Source of the DNA: Hymenobacter gummosus
GTDB taxonomy: Bacteria > Bacteroidota > Bacteroidia > Cytophagales > Hymenobacteraceae
Reading direction: 5' to 3'
Assembly (NCBI RefSeq): GCF_003970915.1
Contig: NZ_RXOF01000006.1
Location: 248,001-312,000, forward strand
DNA length: 64,000 nucleotides
Under the pieces are notes generated by a model that was not told the DNA's origin, did no database searches, and saw nothing but the letters and a program-made list of their open reading frames with translations. This document shows, piece by piece, positions 1-9,127 of the stretch. Both the position numbers and the translations under genes were made by a program. The stretch's first letter is position 1; each line of letters begins with the position of its first letter.

Positions 1-407
1 TCGTAGCGGAAGCCCACGCCGTCGGCAAACACGCGGAACACCACGTCGAGCCGGCGGCCGGGGGCGGCGGGCTGCTGCAGGTGCACCGTCAGCTGCTGGT
101 AGCGGTTGCGGATGCTCCGGACCTCGCCCCACACCGGCTGCCAGGTTTCGTCCACGTCCTTGGTTTCGGCGCCCAGCAAGGTCAGCGCGCCCTCGAAGCC
201 GCGGCCGTCGGCCAGGGCCACGCCCAGGCGCGAGGGCAGCACCACCGGCCGGCCACCCAGCTGCACGGCGTAAGTGGGCTGCCCGGCCGCATTGAGGGCA
301 AACGTGAGGCTGACCTGGTCCAGGCGGGCCGTCAGCGCCGTAGCCGGCTGCGCCGCGGCCCGCAGGCCAAAGGTGAGCAGCCAGGCTAGCAGAAAAGCGT
401 GTTTCAT
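1..407 (-). CDS. GH97 family glycoside hydrolase (alpha-glucosidase type), N-terminal part only
   Basis: The first 135 codons of a secreted glycosidase; the gene runs off the left edge of the window. The ATG at 405-407 is followed by a short hydrophobic signal peptide (KHAFLLAWLLTFGLRAAAQ) and then the GH97 N-terminal beta-sandwich, recognised from the series W-Q-P-V-W-G-E, I-R-N-R-Y and F-R-V-F-A-D-G-V-G-F-R-Y. GH97 enzymes (SusB-like) cleave alpha-glucosides or alpha-galactosides in the periplasm. The catalytic TIM barrel is outside the window, so retaining versus inverting type cannot be told. A LacI-type palindrome lies about 240 nt upstream. The family call is from memory of the motif series; the substrate is not predictable here. 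Confidence 0.85.
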   Translation of the reverse strand, partial: MKHAFLLAWLLTFGLRAAAQPATALTARLDQVSLTFALNAAGQPTYAVQLGGRPVVLPSRLGVALADGRGFEGALTLLGAETKDVDETWQPVWGEVRSIRNRYQQLTVHLQQPAAPGRRLDVVFRVFADGVGFRY

Positions 408-644
408 GGGGTGAAGGGTAAGCGAAAAAAGCGGCGCCGCGCCGGCTTAGCCCGGGCTGCCGGCGGCCGCGGTAAAACTCAGCGCTGCGGTGCGCCGCCG
501 GGCTGCTTGCGCAGCACCAGGTACTGGCAGGCCTGCAGGGTAAGACTGGGGCTGCCCCGGCCGATGCCGGCAGCTCCCCGTCGACAGAATGCTGGCATCG
601 ACCAACGCCGCCCGGGCAGCTGCGGGCCCGCCGCAGCGCGGCGG

Positions 645-660
645 CCCCAAACGTTTGCGG
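645..660. promoter_or_regulatory. Candidate LacI-family operator, CCCCAAACGTTTGCGG
   Basis: Contains the perfect 10-bp palindrome CAAACGTTTG (648-657). The same 16-base string recurs exactly at 22172-22187 in front of other carbohydrate genes. A closely related site lies upstream of the second lacI-like gene. The spacing to the GH97 ATG (about 240 nt) is long, so the transcript start is probably close to this site. Binding is inferred, not shown. Confidence 0.55.
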
Positions 661-1054
661 CTTCCTCGGCGGCATCGAATGCTACAAATCAAGACTCGCC
701 CGCCCGCAAGCAAAACTTATCTAACCCCGATCAAGAAAATATAAATGATACAGCCACAAATAAAACTGTATATCAGCATTTTAACCGTTTTACACAGCTT
801 GAAAATATAGAAGCAGTATGACCGGAATACTGCGCATTTCGTGCATGGATTAGCCTATATAACCACCATTTACAGGCCAACCAGAATATATAAGCAAACT
901 ATTATTACAACTCTACTTCCTGTCCTGATTGCCTTGTCTTGCAGAGCTGTCAGACTGAAGCGAAAGGAGTTTCATCCGCATCAGCGGAGGGCCGCAACGG
1001 GTCGTCCAGACAGGATAGTGAATCCAAGATTATAGGTGGTTGAAAAACGAGAGC

Positions 1055-1130
1055 TAGAAGTTACCATCCGGCGTCAGCACGTAAGATTCTTCATCTTTGC
1101 TTGAAGCGCAGAATGACGTGCTGCCGTAAG
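1055..1130. repeat. Degenerate copy of the GTCATGTCGAG intergenic repeat family
   Basis: The string CCATCCGGCGTCAGCACG followed by TAAGAT matches, with few changes, the core CTATCCGGCATCAGCACG plus CGAGAT at about 15690-15716. It lies directly beside a copy of a second repeat family (1130-1190). Confidence 0.4.
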
Positions 1131-1190
1131 GTCAACCACCCCTAGCCCCCCGCCGCTTGATGCGCGGAATCAGCTGAGGAGAGGAACCAG
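1130..1190. repeat. GAGGAGGGGA/CAACCACCCC intergenic repeat, copy 1
   Basis: Holds CAACCACCCC, then CCGCCGCTTGATGCGCGGAAT and a GAGGAG end. Copies with the same order lie at 14069-14159, 25697-25968 and 56435-56553. It is downstream of the DUF6377 gene, which is read on the minus strand. Confidence 0.55.
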
Positions 1191-1219
1191 CTTGTAGCTA
1201 CTAGATGAAATGCCCGGCC

Positions 1220-2845
1220 TCACACGGCCTGAATGGCCTGGACACGCTCCTCAAACTCCTCGTTGGGTACGATGGAGCGGTTCTTCACCCGGGTTTTGTA
1301 GGTGTAGATGGTGTTGATGGAGTAGCCCAGCAGGCGGCTGATCTGCTCACTGTCGACGATGCCGAGGCGAATGAGGGCGAAGATGCGCAGCTCGGTGGTC
1401 AGCAGTTGGTCGTCGGGCAGCGGCACGCGGTCTTCCTCCCGAAACAGGGCGTTGAACTGGCCGATGAAGTTCGGGAACAAGCGCAGAAACACCGTGTCGA
1501 AGCCGCGGAACAGCTCGTTGCGCTCCTTCTTGATGTTGAGGCTGTCGGCCAGCTTCTGCACGCCCGCGTAGTTTTTGCCGGCCAGCTGGGTGTCCAGGGC
1601 CTTTTTCAGCGCCTCCAGCTTGTCGATGTACTGGGAGTTGTTGTGGAAGTAGTAGCCCACGTACTCCTCCTTGATTTTGTTGGCCTCGTTCAGGCCCCGG
1701 TTGAGCTGCTGCAGCTCGGCGTTGCGCTCCAGCAGCTCCTGGTTGGCGGCCGAAATCAGCCGGTCGGCCTTCTGCAAGCGCCGCAGCTGCTTGAAGACGA
1801 TAACCGCGAAGCCCACGATGCCCAGGGCCAGCAGCGTCAGGCCGATGGCGTAGGTTTTCAGGGCCTTGCGCTGCTGCTCGATGATGGTGATTTTCTGCCC
1901 CTCAATCACCGAGGAAATGTGGCTGATTTCAATCTGCCGCTGCCGGGCCTTGTAGAAAGCGGCCTGCGCCCGGGCCTCCCGGATGAAGGCGTAGGCGTTT
2001 TCCAGGTCGCCGCGGCGGTAGCAGTAGTCCGACAGCTGGTAGATGGCCACCGTCTCCTTGGTGGCCGATTTCACGTCGGCAATGGCCGAGGTGAGCAGCA
2101 GCTCGAAGGCGCGGTCGTCCTGCCCCAGCAGGGCGCAGATGTAGGCCGCCGTACTGGCGCTGACGGCCAGCTGGTGCAAGGACAGCCGCGGCAGCCGCCG
2201 AATCTGCTCGTAGAGCGCCGCCCCTTCGCGCAGCTGCCCGGTCTTGATGGCCCGAAACTGCCGGATGGACAGCTGGTCGTAAGAGCCGGGCCGGCTGAAC
2301 TGCAGGGCCGTGTCGGCGTAGGCCAGGGCCTGGGCGTAGTAGCGCGGCCGGTACACCTGGTCCTGGTTGAAGGCGCCGAGGTCGTGGTAGGCGCGGGCCT
2401 TGAGGAAGTAGAAGTCGAGCTGGTCGGGCCGGCTCAGGCGGGCGGGGTTTATCTGGTCCAGCGTCTCGAACGTCTCCTTGAACATGCCCGAAGACAGCAG
2501 GATAAACGCCAGGCGCAGATTGGCCACCTCCTGCTTTTCGGGGCTGCCCAGGCGCCCGGCCAGCTGCACTAGCTTCCGGCTGTACACGAAAGCCGAGTCG
2601 TACTTGAAGGCCTTGTACTCGTCGTAGATGCGCAGGCCGAGGTCGAAGCGGGCGTTATCGTTGCCGGCGTTGGCCCCGTAGGCGGCCGTGAGCACCGCAA
2701 TGCGGTTCCAGCGCTGGGCGTCGTACTGCTTTTTCTGCGCCAGGGCCCGTTTCAGCTCCGCCAGCAGGCTGTCGGCCGGGCTGGCAGCGGCTCGGCAAGC
2801 CCCGGCGCTTAGCAGCAACCCCCAAAGCAGAAACAGAAACTTCAC
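1220..2845 (-). CDS. DUF6377 protein: TPR sensor with C-terminal HTH
   Basis: A 541-residue putative membrane-bound transcriptional regulator of a type common in Bacteroidota. I place the start at the GTG at 2845, which gives a clean signal peptide ([20 protein letters not shown]); the longer reading begins with TTG and adds five residues. Domains in order: exported helical/TPR-like region (about 25-320), one transmembrane helix (about 330-350), a coiled coil (about 360-400), and a C-terminal cytoplasmic domain with the LuxR-like segment [20 protein letters not shown]. Members of this family have no kinase module and are thought to act directly on DNA from the membrane. It stands alone upstream of the RND operon, so a link to efflux is possible but unproven. 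Confidence 0.8.
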   Translation of the reverse strand: MKFLFLLWGLLLSAGACRAAASPADSLLAELKRALAQKKQYDAQRWNRIAVLTAAYGANAGNDNARFDLGLRIYDEYKAFKYDSAFVYSRKLVQLAGRLGSPEKQEVANLRLAFILLSSGMFKETFETLDQINPARLSRPDQLDFYFLKARAYHDLGAFNQDQVYRPRYYAQALAYADTALQFSRPGSYDQLSIRQFRAIKTGQLREGAALYEQIRRLPRLSLHQLAVSASTAAYICALLGQDDRAFELLLTSAIADVKSATKETVAIYQLSDYCYRRGDLENAYAFIREARAQAAFYKARQRQIEISHISSVIEGQKITIIEQQRKALKTYAIGLTLLALGIVGFAVIVFKQLRRLQKADRLISAANQELLERNAELQQLNRGLNEANKIKEEYVGYYFHNNSQYIDKLEALKKALDTQLAGKNYAGVQKLADSLNIKKERNELFRGFDTVFLRLFPNFIGQFNALFREEDRVPLPDDQLLTTELRIFALIRLGIVDSEQISRLLGYSINTIYTYKTRVKNRSIVPNEEFEERVQAIQAV

Positions 2846-2880
2846 CGGCAGGAATGACAAAGGCCCGGTCCGGGCCTCGT

Positions 2881-2888
2881 CAAAAGTA
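2881..2888 (-). promoter_or_regulatory. Candidate Bacteroidota -7 box for the DUF6377 gene
   Basis: On the minus strand this reads TACTTTTG, an exact fit to TAnnTTTG, the -7 element of the main Bacteroidota sigma factor. It would place the transcript start roughly 30 nt before the GTG at 2845. No clear -33 TTG is seen, so confidence is moderate to low. Confidence 0.35.
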
Positions 2889-2973
2889 GTAAATCCTGCG
2901 CCGCGCCGTAGCCAGCCCGTAGCCGCGAAAATCCGTTTCGCGGCTACGGGCGGCGGCCCGGCCGGTGCCAGCG

Positions 2974-4410
2974 TCAGTTCCAGCCGCCGCCCAGCGCCCG
3001 GTACACGTTCACCGTGGCATTGAGCTGCTGCATGCGGGTTTCGATCAGGTCGAAGCGGGATTCGAGGGCGTCGCGCTGGGTGAAAAGCACTTCGGTGTAG
3101 TCGGCGCGGGCCGAGCTGAACAGGCTGTTCGAAATGGTGCTCGACTCGCTCAGGGCCTGCACTTCCTTGGCCTTCTCGCCGTAGCTTTTTTCCAGGTTGC
3201 CCACGTTGGCCAGCTGGTTGGCCACCTCCACGTAGGCGTTGAGCACGGTGCGCTGGTAGCGGTACACGGCCTGGGTCTGGCGGGCATTCGAGGCGTAGTA
3301 CTGGGCCTTGATGCCGTTCTTGTTGATGAGCGGGGCGGCCAGGTCCCCGGCCAGGCCCAGCAGCAGCGACTCAGGCAGGGTGGTCAGCAGCCCGGGCTGG
3401 AAGGCCGCCGCGCCCAGCGCCCCGGTGATGCGTAGCGCGGGGTAGAAGTTGGCGCGGGCCACCTGCACGTCGAGCTTGGCGGCGGCCAGCTCCTGCTCGG
3501 CCTGCCGGATGTCGGGGCGGTTCTGGAGCAGCTGGGCGGGCACGCCGGCCTGCACGGCCCTGGGCACCAAGTTGTTGAAGGCCGCGTCGTCGCGCACCAC
3601 GGGCTGCGGGAAGCGGCCCACCAGGAAGTTGAGGCGGTTTTCCGTCTCCGTAATGCGCTGCTGAATGCCGTACTGAATGGCCTGGGTGTGGTGCACCTGG
3701 GCCTCGAAGCGGCGCACGGCCAGCTCCGTCACCCGGGCCGCGTCCTTCTGCAGGCGCACGGCTTTCAGGGCATTGCTCTGCAGGTCAATATTCTGGCGCA
3801 CAATGGCCAGCTGGTTGTCCAGGGCCAGCAGCTCGTAGTAGGAGCTGGCAATTTCGGCCACCAGGTTGGTGACGGTGAAGTTGCGGCCCTCCACCGAGGC
3901 CAGGTAGCGCAGGGCCGCGGCCTTCTTGGCGTTGCGCAGCTTGTGCCAGATATCCACCTCCCAGCTGGCAAAGGCGCCCACCTGAAAGTCGGTGAGCGGG
4001 TCGGGGGTGCGGCGGGCGGGGCGGATGTCCACGTTTTCCTCGGTGGCCCCCTGAATGGTGTAGCGGCCCACTTTCTCCACCCCGGCCCCGGCGCCCAGGC
4101 CCACGGTGGGTAGGTACTCGCCCTTGCGGGCGCGCACCTCCTGCTGGGCAATGTCGATTTCCTGGCGGGTGATGTTCAGCTCCTGGTTGTGCTGCAGGGC
4201 CGTGTCGATGAGGGCCACCAGGTTGGGGTCGGTGAAAAACTGCCGCCACTGCACCCGGGCCGCGTTGGTGGAGTCCGACGGGGCGCCCACGTAGCTGGCC
4301 GGTACGGTGCGGTTTTCGGTTTTCTGCACCAGGGCCGGCGTCTTGCAGGCGCCCACGGCCAGGGCCAGGCCCACGGCGCTCAGGCCCTGGCAGATGCGTT
4401 TCTTAAGCAT
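2974..4410 (-). CDS. Efflux outer-membrane lipoprotein, TolC/OprM (NodT) family
   Basis: A 478-residue outer-membrane channel of an RND pump. The start chosen is the ATG at 4410, giving [14 protein letters not shown] then a lipobox ending at Cys22 (LAVGAC); a longer TTG reading exists. Two outer-membrane efflux repeats follow, with typical segments such as [49 protein letters not shown] and [16 protein letters not shown]. The usual family length is 450-490 residues. Its ATG overlaps the stop of the pump gene by 8 bases (ATGCTTAA), which implies translational coupling. It should be anchored by lipid in the outer membrane and dock with the adaptor encoded at 7753-8844. Confidence 0.92.
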   Translation of the reverse strand: MLKKRICQGLSAVGLALAVGACKTPALVQKTENRTVPASYVGAPSDSTNAARVQWRQFFTDPNLVALIDTALQHNQELNITRQEIDIAQQEVRARKGEYLPTVGLGAGAGVEKVGRYTIQGATEENVDIRPARRTPDPLTDFQVGAFASWEVDIWHKLRNAKKAAALRYLASVEGRNFTVTNLVAEIASSYYELLALDNQLAIVRQNIDLQSNALKAVRLQKDAARVTELAVRRFEAQVHHTQAIQYGIQQRITETENRLNFLVGRFPQPVVRDDAAFNNLVPRAVQAGVPAQLLQNRPDIRQAEQELAAAKLDVQVARANFYPALRITGALGAAAFQPGLLTTLPESLLLGLAGDLAAPLINKNGIKAQYYASNARQTQAVYRYQRTVLNAYVEVANQLANVGNLEKSYGEKAKEVQALSESSTISNSLFSSARADYTEVLFTQRDALESRFDLIETRMQQLNATVNVYRALGGGWN

Positions 4411-7400
4411 GAGCTTGAACTTCTTCAACTAAAACGTGGGGCTCGAACTCCGACAGCGGGTGCTCGTTTTCGTCCCGGATCAGCTGCCGGCCCTCGGCCA
4501 GGGTGCCGAAGATGTAGTACAGCCCGGGCACGATGACGACGCCGAAAATGGTCCCGAACAGCATGCCGCCCAAGGCCGAGGTGCCGATGGTGCGGTTGCC
4601 GATGGCCCCGGCCCCGGTGGCCAGCACCAGTGGAATCAGGCCGGCAATGAAGGCAAACGAGGTCATCAGGATGGGGCGGAAGCGCACCTTGGCGCCCTCG
4701 ATGGCCGCGTCGCGCACCGACATGCCCTCCTGGTGCTTCTGCACCGCAAACTCCACGATGAGCACCGCGTTCTTGCCCAGCAGGCCCACCAGCATCACCA
4801 GCCCCACCTGGGCGTAGATGTTGTTGGCCAGCCCGAAGCCCTTGATGAGTAGGAAAGAGCCGAAGATGCCCGCCGGCAGGGAGAAAATAACGGCCAGCGG
4901 CAGCAGGAAGCTTTCGTACTGGGCGGCCAGCACCAGGTACACGAAGCCGAGCACGATGAGGAAGATGTAGATGGCCTCGTTGCCCCGGCTCACCTCATCC
5001 TTCGACAGCCCGCCCCAGTCGATGTCGTAGCCGCGGGGCAGGGTCTTGGCGGCCACTTCCTGCACCGCCTTGATGGCCTCGCCCGAACTGTAGCCCGGGG
5101 CCGCGTCGCCGCGGATGGAGGCGGTGGGGTACATGTTGTAGCGGTTGATTTCGTTGGCGCCCTGCGACTTCACGATTTTCATGAAGGCCGAAAACGGCAC
5201 CATCTCGCCCTTGTCGTTTTTCACCCACAGGTCCAGGATGTCGGAGGGCAGGCGGCGGTACTCGGGCGAGGCCTGCACAAACACCTTGAAGAAGCGCTGG
5301 TACTTGATGAAGCCCAGCTCGTAGGTCGAGCCAATCATGATGCTGAGCGTGTTCATGGCGTTGCCGATGCTCACGCCCTTCTGCATGGCCAGCTGGTTGT
5401 CAATCTGCAGCTCGTACTGCGGGTAGTTGGCCGAGAAGAAGGTAAACAGGCCGGCCAGCTCCTTGCGCTTTTTCAGCTCGTGCATAAACTCGTCGTTCAC
5501 CTTTTCCAGCGCCTTGTAGTCGCCGGTGCTGGTTTTGTCGAGCAGCTGCAGCTGGAAGCCGCCCGCCGCGCCGTAGCCCGGTACCGCCGGCGGCTCGAAG
5601 AACTCGATGGTCGCGCCGGGAATTTCCTGGGCTTTTTTCTCCAGGTCCTCCACAATGTCGTGGATCGACTGCTTGCGCTTGGCCCAGGGCTTCAGGTCGA
5701 TGAGCAGGGTGCCGGCGTTGGAGCCGCGGCCCTCGGTCAGCACCTCGTAGCCGGCCAGCGAGGAAATGCTTTCCACCCCGGGCACTTCCTTGGCCAGCTT
5801 GGTGAGCTGCTGCGAGAGGGCGTTGGTGCGCTCCAGCGTGGAGCCGGGCGGCGTCTGAATGATGGCGTAGAGCATGCCCTGGTCCTCGGCCGGGATAAAG
5901 CCCGAGGGCAGCGTGGACGAGATGCCGAAGATGCCCAGCCCGAAGCCCGCCAGCAGCAGGAAAGTGACGAGGCGGCGGTCCACCACTTTCTCCAGCACGT
6001 TGGTGTAGCGCCCGGTCAGCTGCTCGAAGCCGCGGTTAAACCAGTCGATGAAGCGGTTGATGGGCGTTTTCTTGCGCGGCTGCCCGTGGGTGTTCTTCAG
6101 AATCATCGCGCAGAGCACCGGCGTCAGCGTCAGGGCCACGATACCCGAAATGACGATGCTAGAGGCCATGGTGATGGAGAACTGCCGGTAGAAAATGCCC
6201 ACCGGCCCGCTCATAAAAGCCACCGGCACGAACACGGCGGTCATCAGCACGGTAATGGCAATGATGGCCCCGCTAATTTCGCCGATAACCTCGCGCACCG
6301 CCCCGTAGGGCGACAGGTGCTTCTCCTCCATCTTGGCGTGCACCGCCTCCACCACCACGATGGCGTCGTCGACCACGATGCCAATGGCCAGCACCAGGGC
6401 AAACAGGGTTATCATGTTGATGGTCATGCCGAAGGCCTGCATGGCAATGAAGGCCCCCACCAAGGACACCGGCACGGCAATGATGGGAATGAGGGTGCTG
6501 CGCCAGTCGCCCAGGAACAGGAACACCACCAGGGCCACCAGAATAAAGGCGTCGCGCAGGGTGTGCACCACGTTTTCGGTGGAGGCGTCGAGGAAGTTCG
6601 ACACGTCGTAGCTGATTTTGTAGTCCATGCCCGGCGGCATGGTCTTCTTTAGCTCTTCCAGCTTGGCTTTCACGCTCTTAATCACGTCGGAGGCGTTCGA
6701 GCCGTAGGTTTGCTTGAGTACGATGGCCGCGGAGGGGTAGCCGTCGAGGTTGGAGTAGATGTCGTAGAACTCCGAGCCCAGCTCCACGCCTGCCACGTCC
6801 TTGAGGCGCAGCGTCTCGCCGTTGGCGTTGGCCTTGATAATCACATTTTTGTACTGCTCCACGTCGTTGAAGCGGCCCTGGTAGGTCAGCACGTATTCCA
6901 GGGCCGAGGCCTGCTTGCCGTCGGAGCGGCCGATGCGGCCGGGGGAGCCGATAACGCTCTGGTCGTTGAGCGCCTCCATCACGTCGTCGACCGACAGGTT
7001 GTAAGCGCGCATTCGGTCGGGCTTGAGCCAGATGCGCATGGCGTACTGCCGGGAGCCCAGAATGCTGGCCCGTCCGATGCCGTCGATGCGCTGGATTTCG
7101 GGCAGCATGTTCACCCCGGCAAAGTTGAAGAGGTACCGCATGTCGGTATTCTTGTCCTTGCTGTAGAGGTTCACGTACATGAGCATGTTGGGCACCACGC
7201 GGTTTACCACCACGCCCTCGCGCTGCACCAGCACCGGCAAGCGGTTCAGAATCTGGGCAATGCGCGTGTTCACGTTCACCACCGCCTGCTCTGGGTCGGT
7301 GCCGAGGTTGAACACAATCTGGATGTTGGCCTCGCCGGCCGATACGGCGTCGGAGGTCATGTACTTCATGCCGGGCACGCCGTTGATGGCCTGCTCCAGC

Positions 7401-7591
7401 GGGATGAGCACCGACTCGGTCAGCACCTTGGCGCTGGCGCCGGGGTAGGCGGTGCTCACCATCACCATGGGCGGCGAAATTTCCGGGAACTGGGAGTTCG
7501 GGAGGGTCTTGATGGCCAGGACGCCCATGAACATGATGACCACCGAAATGACGATGGCAAACACGGGCCGGCGAAGGAATCTGCTGAACAT
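4403..7591 (-). CDS. RND efflux pump permease, HAE1/AcrB type
   Basis: A 1062-residue inner-membrane proton-driven drug exporter of full family length. It begins with the cytoplasmic-membrane start FSRFLRRPVFAIVISVVIM and holds two repeats of transmembrane bundle plus large periplasmic porter domain. The proton-relay aspartates are at about D408/D409 in AIGIVVDDAIVVVEAV, matching AcrB D407/D408, and the second bundle carries GLLGKNAVLIVEFAV. It lies between the adaptor gene (7753-8844) and the outer-membrane channel gene, so all three parts of an AcrAB-TolC-like pump are here. Substrates cannot be read from the sequence; the HAE1 class is mostly hydrophobic or amphiphilic compounds. Confidence 0.95.
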   Translation of the reverse strand: MFSRFLRRPVFAIVISVVIMFMGVLAIKTLPNSQFPEISPPMVMVSTAYPGASAKVLTESVLIPLEQAINGVPGMKYMTSDAVSAGEANIQIVFNLGTDPEQAVVNVNTRIAQILNRLPVLVQREGVVVNRVVPNMLMYVNLYSKDKNTDMRYLFNFAGVNMLPEIQRIDGIGRASILGSRQYAMRIWLKPDRMRAYNLSVDDVMEALNDQSVIGSPGRIGRSDGKQASALEYVLTYQGRFNDVEQYKNVIIKANANGETLRLKDVAGVELGSEFYDIYSNLDGYPSAAIVLKQTYGSNASDVIKSVKAKLEELKKTMPPGMDYKISYDVSNFLDASTENVVHTLRDAFILVALVVFLFLGDWRSTLIPIIAVPVSLVGAFIAMQAFGMTINMITLFALVLAIGIVVDDAIVVVEAVHAKMEEKHLSPYGAVREVIGEISGAIIAITVLMTAVFVPVAFMSGPVGIFYRQFSITMASSIVISGIVALTLTPVLCAMILKNTHGQPRKKTPINRFIDWFNRGFEQLTGRYTNVLEKVVDRRLVTFLLLAGFGLGIFGISSTLPSGFIPAEDQGMLYAIIQTPPGSTLERTNALSQQLTKLAKEVPGVESISSLAGYEVLTEGRGSNAGTLLIDLKPWAKRKQSIHDIVEDLEKKAQEIPGATIEFFEPPAVPGYGAAGGFQLQLLDKTSTGDYKALEKVNDEFMHELKKRKELAGLFTFFSANYPQYELQIDNQLAMQKGVSIGNAMNTLSIMIGSTYELGFIKYQRFFKVFVQASPEYRRLPSDILDLWVKNDKGEMVPFSAFMKIVKSQGANEINRYNMYPTASIRGDAAPGYSSGEAIKAVQEVAAKTLPRGYDIDWGGLSKDEVSRGNEAIYIFLIVLGFVYLVLAAQYESFLLPLAVIFSLPAGIFGSFLLIKGFGLANNIYAQVGLVMLVGLLGKNAVLIVEFAVQKHQEGMSVRDAAIEGAKVRFRPILMTSFAFIAGLIPLVLATGAGAIGNRTIGTSALGGMLFGTIFGVVIVPGLYYIFGTLAEGRQLIRDENEHPLSEFEPHVLVEEVQAHA

Positions 7592-7620
7592 GTTTATGCG
7601 CTTATTGAAGCCAGAAGGGC

Positions 7621-7730
7621 CGTCATGTCGAGAGTAGTCGAGACATCTCGCGTGCTGATGTCAGATAGCAACTTCTGTCAACGAGAAGATTACTATCCAG
7701 CGAGATTCCTCGACTTCGCTCGGAATGACG
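7621..7730. repeat. GTCATGTCGAG intergenic repeat, copy inside the RND operon
   Basis: Inverted arms (CGTCATGTCGAG...TCGAGACATCTCGC and GCGAGATTCCTCGACTTCGC ending GGAATGACG) enclose a spacer with GATAGCAACTTCTGTCAACG. It fills most of the 161-base gap between adaptor and pump genes, so it would be transcribed within the operon and could fold into a large RNA hairpin. Confidence 0.65.
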
Positions 7731-7752
7731 TTCTTTTTCAGATCGGTGGCCC

Positions 7753-8844
7753 CTACTCCGAATACACTTTCAAGTGGGCAATGACCTGCTTCGGGTCCTG
7801 GTAATCGAAGCGGATTTTGTCGCCGTCTTTCACCTTGCGGATGCCTTCCAGCATGATCTTATCCCCCGGCTTCAGCCCCCCCGACACGATGAACAAGTCC
7901 GGCATTTCGGCGCCCACGGTGATTTCCGTCTGGTGCACCCGGTTCTTGCTGTCCACCACGTAGACGAACTTCTTCTCCAGCACCTCGAAGGTGGCTTTCT
8001 GCGGGATGATGAGGGCGTGTTTCATCGGCACGGTCATCAGCACCGAGCCGGTTTCGCCGTTGCGCAGCAGGCCCTTGGGGTTGGGGAAAGTGGCCCGGAA
8101 GGCGATGTTGCCGGTTTCGTTGTTGAAGTCAGCCTCGATGGTCTGCACCACGCCGGGCTGGTCGAACACCTCGTTGTTGGCCATGCGCAGCTGCACCTGC
8201 ATGGGCCGGTCCGAGGCCTGGGCGTGCTGCTTGTAGGAGAGGTATTCGGCCTCGGGCACGTTGTAGTACACCCACATCTTGCTGTTGTCCGACAAGGTGG
8301 TGAGCAGGTCGCCCTCGTCCACCAAGGAGCCCAGCCGGGCCTGGAAGTGGTCCATGATGCCGCTGAACGGCGCCCGGATGGTGGTGAAGCCCAGGTGCGT
8401 CTGGGCCAGGGCTACCTCAGCTTTGGCTTTTTCCAGCTTGGCCTGCGAGAGGGCCAGCTCGTTGGGCGACACCACGTTGCCATCGGCCAGCTTCTTGGTG
8501 TTCTGGTACTCGATGTTGACAAACTTGGCCTCGGCCTCGGCCTTTTTCAGCTCGGCCTGGTAGAGCAGGGGCATAATCTGGAACATCACCTGGCCCTCCT
8601 TAATCTGCTGCCCCTCGTCCACGAAAATCTTCTGCAGGTAGCCCTTCTCCAGGGCCCGCACCTCGATGTGCTGGATAGAGCGAATCTGCGAGACGTACTC
8701 CTTGGTGATGGTCGTGTCCTGCTGCAGCGGGCTGGTGACCAGAAACTTGATTTTTTCTTCCTTTTCCTTTTCGTGTTTGGAGCAGCTGGTGAAGAAAACC
8801 AGACCGCTCAGGCTCATGGCCGTGAGCAGGAACGTGCGTTTCAT
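7753..8844 (-). CDS. RND efflux periplasmic adaptor (membrane fusion) lipoprotein
   Basis: A 363-residue MexA/AcrA-type adaptor linking pump and outer-membrane channel. The signal peptide ends at a Bacteroidota lipobox with Cys21 (GLVFFTSC). Domains in order: membrane-proximal strand, half of the lipoyl domain (GYLQKIFVDEGQQIKEGQVMF), an alpha-helical hairpin (about 95-150, KAEAEAKFVNIEYQNT...), second lipoyl half (TTIRAPFSGIMDHFQARLG), beta-barrel and C-terminal domain (LIIPQKATFEVLEKKFVYVV). First gene of the RND operon, 161 bases before the pump gene; the gap holds a repeat element. Confidence 0.93.
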   Translation of the reverse strand: MKRTFLLTAMSLSGLVFFTSCSKHEKEKEEKIKFLVTSPLQQDTTITKEYVSQIRSIQHIEVRALEKGYLQKIFVDEGQQIKEGQVMFQIMPLLYQAELKKAEAEAKFVNIEYQNTKKLADGNVVSPNELALSQAKLEKAKAEVALAQTHLGFTTIRAPFSGIMDHFQARLGSLVDEGDLLTTLSDNSKMWVYYNVPEAEYLSYKQHAQASDRPMQVQLRMANNEVFDQPGVVQTIEADFNNETGNIAFRATFPNPKGLLRNGETGSVLMTVPMKHALIIPQKATFEVLEKKFVYVVDSKNRVHQTEITVGAEMPDLFIVSGGLKPGDKIMLEGIRKVKDGDKIRFDYQDPKQVIAHLKVYSE

Positions 8845-9051
8845 CGGAACCTGAATGATGGGCTAGCGGAAGTGAGTGGAGCAGCGCCTTTGCGCGGACT
8901 GCCGGGCCAGAACCGGGGCCCCGGGTCGACGCTGCGTGGCGGCTGCGGTGGATTGCGGACACAAACCACGGCACAAGGGCATGAAGCGGATATGAATTAT
9001 TCCGCCGCCTTTTGCCGCCCCGGGCCACAACCGAGCTTCGGGCTGAGCCAT

Positions 9052-9087
9052 AAAAAAACCTCGCTTCCGGGGCAGAAGCGAGGTTTT
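9052..9087 (-). terminator. Rho-independent terminator of the MNIO operon
   Basis: Stem CCTCGCTTC / GAAGCGAGG extended by an A-run/T-run pairing; on the minus strand the stem is followed by seven T. It lies 41 bases after the stop of the DUF692 gene, so it closes that operon and separates it from the RND operon. Confidence 0.8.
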
Positions 9088-9127
9088 CAAAGGATAGACT
9101 GTGTGCTGGCTGGCCTTGGGCGCGGCT

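Larger units (their letters stand above)
408..1219. other. Long spacer, partly AT-rich, with repeat remnants
   Basis: No convincing gene is seen. About 690-1030 is strikingly AT-rich compared with its surroundings and holds the presumed upstream region of the GH97 gene. Positions 1055-1130 resemble the core of the GTCATGTCGAG repeat family, and 1130-1190 carries a copy of the GAGGAGGGGA/CAACCACCCC family. The ORFs here are short and have no recognisable features. Confidence 0.5.

Noticed and set aside
1205-2572. 455-codon plus-strand frame opposite the DUF6377 gene
   Set aside because: Valine/leucine/glutamine-rich shadow of a real gene.
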